Under the pieces are notes generated by a model. That model had not been told where the DNA came from. It searched no databases and saw only the letters and a list, made by a program, of their open reading frames with translations. A DNA stretch of 64,000 bases. Origin: an uncultured Bacteroidales bacterium. Its GTDB lineage: Bacteria > Bacteroidota > Bacteroidia > Bacteroidales > WCHB1-69. The position numbers and the translations under genes were made by a program. Positions 54,701 through 60,700 of this stretch are shown piece after piece. Location of the stretch: contig CAMHNQ010000005.1 of the NCBI GenBank assembly GCA_946186495.1, forward strand, positions 27,703 to 91,702. Reading direction: 5' to 3'. Each line of letters starts with the position of its first letter. Within the stretch, counting starts at the first letter, position 1.

Positions 54701-57700
54701 CGCCCGTCACCGTGTTGGTGCGGCATCCCCCGTCGGCCGTCACGGCGTACACACTGTACGCGCCGGGCACCAGCGAGTCGTACACGCATACGCCGGGCTC
54801 GCTGCTGTGGGTGGCATGGTTGCCTATATAATATATATATGTATCGTCCGCCGGGATCACCGTGACGGTGATTTCGCCGTTGGACTTGTCGTGGCAGGTC
54901 ACGTTCCGGACGGCGGCCACCTGCATCTGCATCACCATCTGGGTGCTGTGGACGCGGATGTCGTAGTTGGCAGTCACGTCGGCACCGCCGCGCATCACGC
55001 GGACGTTCTGCTTGGAGGCGGTGTTCACGGTGGAGGTGTCGCTGTAGGTGTAGGCACCGCCGGACGCGTTGCTGGCGATGATCTGCCCGCTGACCTCATC
55101 GCCGCCGAGCAGTGTGGAGTCGGCACCGGTCACCGTGTAGTGGCCGGCAATCTGCGTGGTGAGACGCTCCCCGGTCCAGGCGGCGCAGTCGGCCACCTCG
55201 ACCGTGACGGGACGACGGTTGACGGTGAGGAGATACTGGCAGGTGTTGGACTCGTACTGGGAGTGCGCGGCGCGGACGGTCACCTGCGTGCTGCCCGCGT
55301 CAGTGCGGGCGGGGACGGTGTCGGTGAAGGCGCCGCCCTCCACGCTGTAGGTGAACGTGCAGTCGGCGAGGGTGTCGCCGGCACTGTTGGTCACCAGCGG
55401 CAGGGCCGCGATGCGGTGCGGTGTGCCGGTATAGACGATGCTGTCCTGCGAGGGCTCGGGACATGCGAGGGTGATCACGCTCTGCCGCACCAGGATGGTG
55501 TCGGCGACGGTGACGGTGGCGCAGTTCGGCAGGTTGCCGGTCTGGGTGATGGTGGCGGAGACCACCACCGTGCCCACGGCGTCGCCCCTCAGCTTGATTT
55601 CCGTGGCCGTGCAGGCGGTGCCATCAGCCACGCCGCCGGTGAGGATGGAGACCACTCCGCCGGTGCCGTCGATGTCATTCTCGACATGCCAGGTGACGGT
55701 CTCGCCCGCCGCCAGGGCGCGCACGCCCACCACCGCGCTGTCAAGCACGGCGATGGCCTCGGGATGGTTCATGATGGTGACTGCCGGGGCCGTCTGCACC
55801 TTCACGGTGTCGGAGGCCGTGTTGCGGCAGCCCTTGGCGTCCGTTCCGGTGACCGTGTAGGCCGCCGTCGCCGCCGGGGAGACGCGCACCTCCGCGCCGC
55901 CCTGGCCGTTGCTCCAGACGTAGCTCTCCGCACCCGTGGCCGTCAGCACGGCCGTGTCGCCGAGACAGATGGTGGCGCCGCTCATCGCGACCGCCGGCAG
56001 CGGGTTCACTACCACCGTATCGCGCAGCGTGTCCGTCACACAGCCCTTGGCGTCCTTAATAGATAATGTATAGGCGGTCGTCGCCTCCAACGTCTGGATG
56101 GGCGAGACCGAGAGGGTTGAATCGATGTCGTTGTTCCAACGATAGACGTACGGCGCGGTGCCGCCGCTCACATGGGCGGAGACCACCACACTGCCGCCCG
56201 CGCAGAGGGTGTCGGCGCTGAGACGCATAGCGACCTGCACGGCCGAAGGCTGCGCGATGGTCACGAAACCGTAGGTGACGCAGCCGTTGGCATCCGTCAC
56301 CGTCACCGTGTAGCTGCCGGCGACGAGGTCCGTGGCCGTCTGACCGGTCTGCGCAAGGCCGTCGTTCCAAACGTAGGTGTAAGGCGCGGTGCCGTTGTTC
56401 ACGGTCACCATGGCATCGGAGGTGCCGCCATTACAGGCGATCTCCGTGGCCGTCACCGAGGAGACCGTCGGGCGCACGGGCACCGTCACGGTCACCGTGT
56501 AGTGGCTCGTCTGCCCGCATTTGTCGGTGAGCGTCACCGCCACGTCCGTGCTGGCGTTGAGGAAGGAACCTGCCTGCGGGACCTGCGCAAAAGTCATCTC
56601 CTCAGGAGCGGAACAGGTGGAGGAAGACTCGATTTTGTTGAGGAATTCCGTTCTCAGATCCGGGACCTGGAAGATGCAGCGTGCGGGGTCGGAATCTGCA
56701 GGGATGCTCGCGACGGGGTTGTTCACCACTATCGTGTCGCCGTTCCTGCCGGTGACGGTGTAGGTGTAGGTCCACGTGCCGGAAGACCCGTCGCAGGCGG
56801 TGAAGGTGTAGGTGTAGCGCACCTGGCCGGCACACGCGAACGGAGCGTTCGTCCAGCTCGCGCCGTTGTCGGTGGAGTATTGCGTGGCCGTTAGCACACC
56901 TACGAGGGTGTTGCCGCAGCCGTCGGTGACATTCGTGGGGGCACCTGGAGCCACTGCCTCCGCAAGGCAGGTGACCTGGCGGGAGCCATACGTGCTTTCG
57001 GCAATGCTCCACGGGGCGATGCGCACCTGCAGGAGGCCTTGTCCCTGCACGTCGCAGCCGTAGCCGTCCACGGCGGCGACGGAGAATCCGATGTCGCCAT
57101 GGCAGGTGTCGGGCAGGGCGACGATGGCTTTATAGGTGTTGGCAGGAGTGGCCGCAGCCGTCATGCTGCCGCTACTGTAGCCGCCGTTGACCTGATATGT
57201 CACATTGCTGACCGCGTTGTTGAAGGAGACCGCGATCTCCCGGTCGGAGCGGGCGCAGCCGGCATCCGGGGAGGTCACGGTGGCGACGGTGGGCGCGTCC
57301 GTGCGGTTCGGGCCGACGGTTACCGTCACCGTGAAAGGCTCTCCGATGCAGAGGATGCCCTTGTAGGGGGTCACCGTGTAGGTGTAAACCTGCTGCTGGT
57401 CGGTGGTGTTGGTGAGCGTGCCGCTCACGGAGGGCATCATCTGGCCTGCCTCCGCGCCGGTGCAGCCCGTGCCGGTGGGCGGGTCCCACGAGTAGCGCAC
57501 GCCGGCGGGACGGTTCTCCGGGAGGATGAACTCGCTGCCGCTGCAAACTGTCTTGGTGACATCCGCAAATGCGGGTACGGTCTCTTCAGGCTGGCCGATG
57601 ACGACCATCGTATCGGCCACGGGGCAGCCCTTCTGGTCGGTGACGTCGAGGGTCACTTCCTGGGCCAGGAGGCCGGTGATGTTGGTGGAGGCGGACCAGC

Positions 57701-60700
57701 CGGTGCCGTATTGCCCGGCCACCTCGCGGGAGCCGGACTGGGAGGAGATGCCGGTGGAGCCTTCCCAGGAGACGGTGTATTGACCGTTACCGCCGGAAAC
57801 GTTCACCAGCACGCTGCCCTGGTTGTAGCAGGTCTGCGAGGAGTCGGTGGCGGTGAAGGCCAACGCGTCGGGCTCCAGCACATTGACGGTGTTCTGGAAA
57901 CGACATTGGCTAAGACCCGTGCCAGTGAAGGTGTCCGGATGTTCAGAGTCGAAGACGGCGACGGTCCACTCGCCGGCCGTGATGGGTTGGTTGTCCGTGC
58001 CAGTGAAAGTGATGCTACTGGCGGGACGTGCCAGCGTTTGCGAATAGGAGGCATCGCCCTTGGTGATGGTCACCGTGTAGTCGCCGTCGCCGCCGCTGAT
58101 GTTGCGGACGGTGACCTTGCCGTCAGTGAAGCCATGGCAGGAGACGCTGTCCTGCGACAGGGTGGCGGTGATGACCGGCTCCCAGCGGGCAACCAGCGTA
58201 TGGTTCTCCGCCGTGGTGCACGAGGTGGTGTTCTCAATCTCGTCTCCAGTGCCGTTGATGAACCAGCCGCGGAAGACGTAGTTGAGGCTCGTGCAGTTCG
58301 GGGTGGGCAGGGTGCCGTAGGTGACGGTATTGCCGCCACGCACGTTGTATATCTCTTGATACTTGTGGTCGAAGAGGATCTTTGCAGAAGTGGTGTCCAA
58401 CGTCACCGTGGCATCTGCCGGGGCGTTCGCATCGAACGTGACGGTGTATTCGTTGGGAATCCATTTGGCATATATATCCACATCATAGGCGGCCAACCAA
58501 GTGCCGTTGAAATTCAACGCATTGCCTGTGCAAGCCTCGTTCATATACCATCCGCCGAAAGTATAGCCCTCGCGGGTGACGTCGTTCAGGTTACAGCCCG
58601 TACAGGAAGAGAGGTAGTAGTTCATGGGATGATCGTACTTGACCTTGAAAGTGGTGGGCGTGGTCATACAGTCATTGCACGCACTTGGCAGCGTCCCGCC
58701 GTTGGCATGCACCGTCACCGTATAGTCGTTGGCAGTCCAATGGGCGGTGAGAGTGTGGGCATCCGCACTGCGCAAAGTCGTGCCGTCATAAATCGGCTCG
58801 TCATTGTACCACCAACCGGCGAAGGTATAGCCGGTACGGGATATAGTTACATTATTCGATAGATAGTTTTTATTATTAAAATTATCACAATTCCAACTGC
58901 TACCATTCGTCTCCATCTTGCCATATTTATTGGTCCTTCCACTATTACAATACCAATACTTCAAAGAATAGTTACTAGGATTAACAGTCCCTCCATTCGC
59001 ATCCAACGTAACCGTCACAGCCAAGTCCATGTCCTTATCCCATACGGCATGAATTGTCTGATTGCTTTCCCATTCCCATATTGTAGTAGCTGGGTCGAAA
59101 TCTTCCCAATTCCACCAGTTGTTCCCTGTCTTTCTCTGCCACTTTTTCGTGAAACCTTTGCAGTTGATGTCGGTGTTAAGGTCGCAGCCGAGGCTGGCAT
59201 TGAAAGTCTGCCCGAAAGTGGCGATGAAGGTGCTGTTGTTGTTCTCCAATGCAGAACAATTTACCGTGGCTGGGTGACTATTATCGCCGTGAGTGTAGTC
59301 CTCCACCGTGCAGGTATATTGTTTAGGGGTCCAGTGGGCATAAAGTTCTTCATCACGTAAAATCGTATAAATATCGTCGCTTTGTCTTTGGACACCACCA
59401 TCCGAATCAGTCCACCAACCCGCAAATTGATAACCCGTTCGGGATATTCCACCAAAAGCATTTACCCAAGACCCCGATGCACCCGAACCGCTTCTTTTTG
59501 CGGTACTATATTTTTCCGAATATTTGATAGATGCATAAACACTTGTAGAATTACTAAAAGATCCGCCATTTGAATAAAACGTGATATGGTATGACTTCTT
59601 CTCCCACTTCGCATATAGCGTATGGTCCTCGTCCGTGGTGCAGTTCGTGGAGGCCGTGACTCTCGTGCCGGAACCGTCCGCGTTGGGATACCATCCCCTG
59701 AAGTCGTAGCCGGGACAGGTGGGATCAGCCGGCAGGACATAGTTGGCATCAAAGGTTTGCGTCGCAGTGGAGGAGGGCGGGGTCACGGTTACGCCTTCCG
59801 GGAAGGCCGGTGCGTTCCCGTTATACGTCACGGTGTACTCTTTGGCCGTCCACTTGGCGTAGAGGCTGTGGTCGCCGGGCGTGCGCACGACGGTCGCGGC
59901 CGTCACCTCATTGGTGCAGGCAGCTTCCTTGAACCATCCGCCGAAGGTGTAGCCGGTGCGCGAGGCATCTGCCAGCGTCCCATAGGTTTGGCTGAAAGTC
60001 ACCTGTTTGGAGCTTGGTACCGTGGCGGAGGTGCTGCCGGTGGTGGCGTTGCCGTTGAACGTCACCGTGTAGTCGTTCGGCTCCCACTGCGCGTAAAGCG
60101 CGAAAGTCGATGCCGTATCGCCGTCGTGGAAGACGCTTTCATCCGTCCTGTCGTGGCCGCCCGCTGTCTTCCAGCCCGTCAGCGTGAAGCCCGTGCGGGA
60201 GACGCCGAAGGCATCCCAGCCCGTGATCTCGCTGTAGGCCGCGCCGTAGGTGGCCGTCACGGTCGTCTGCCCGTTGTCCGTGGCACTGTTGAAGCCTGCC
60301 GGGTACTCCGCGCTGCCGTTGGCGTCCAGGGTGAGGGGGTACTGCTTCGGACTCCACCGGGCGGTGAGGGTGAGGGTGCAGTTCTCCTCCACATTGCCCA
60401 GGCATTCGACCCCCTGCATGCAGGCCATGTCGACCGTCACCTGCGTCTCGCCGAGCCACCAGTCCGCAAAGGTGTAGCCGTTGCGCTCGGGGTCGCTCGG
60501 GAAGGAGCCGCCGCTGCTGTTATAGGGAATACCGTAGAAATAGCTCCAGGTTCTGCTTCTGTCGACCGGGGAAGTGGCGTCGGGCGCGGCGAAGGTCACC
60601 GTCACCAGGCGGGGGGCCCACTTGGCATGCAGCGTGTGCGGCCCGGCTGTGGTGCAGGGTGTGGTGCCGAAAACCACCTCGCCCGTATAGCTGTCGTTGT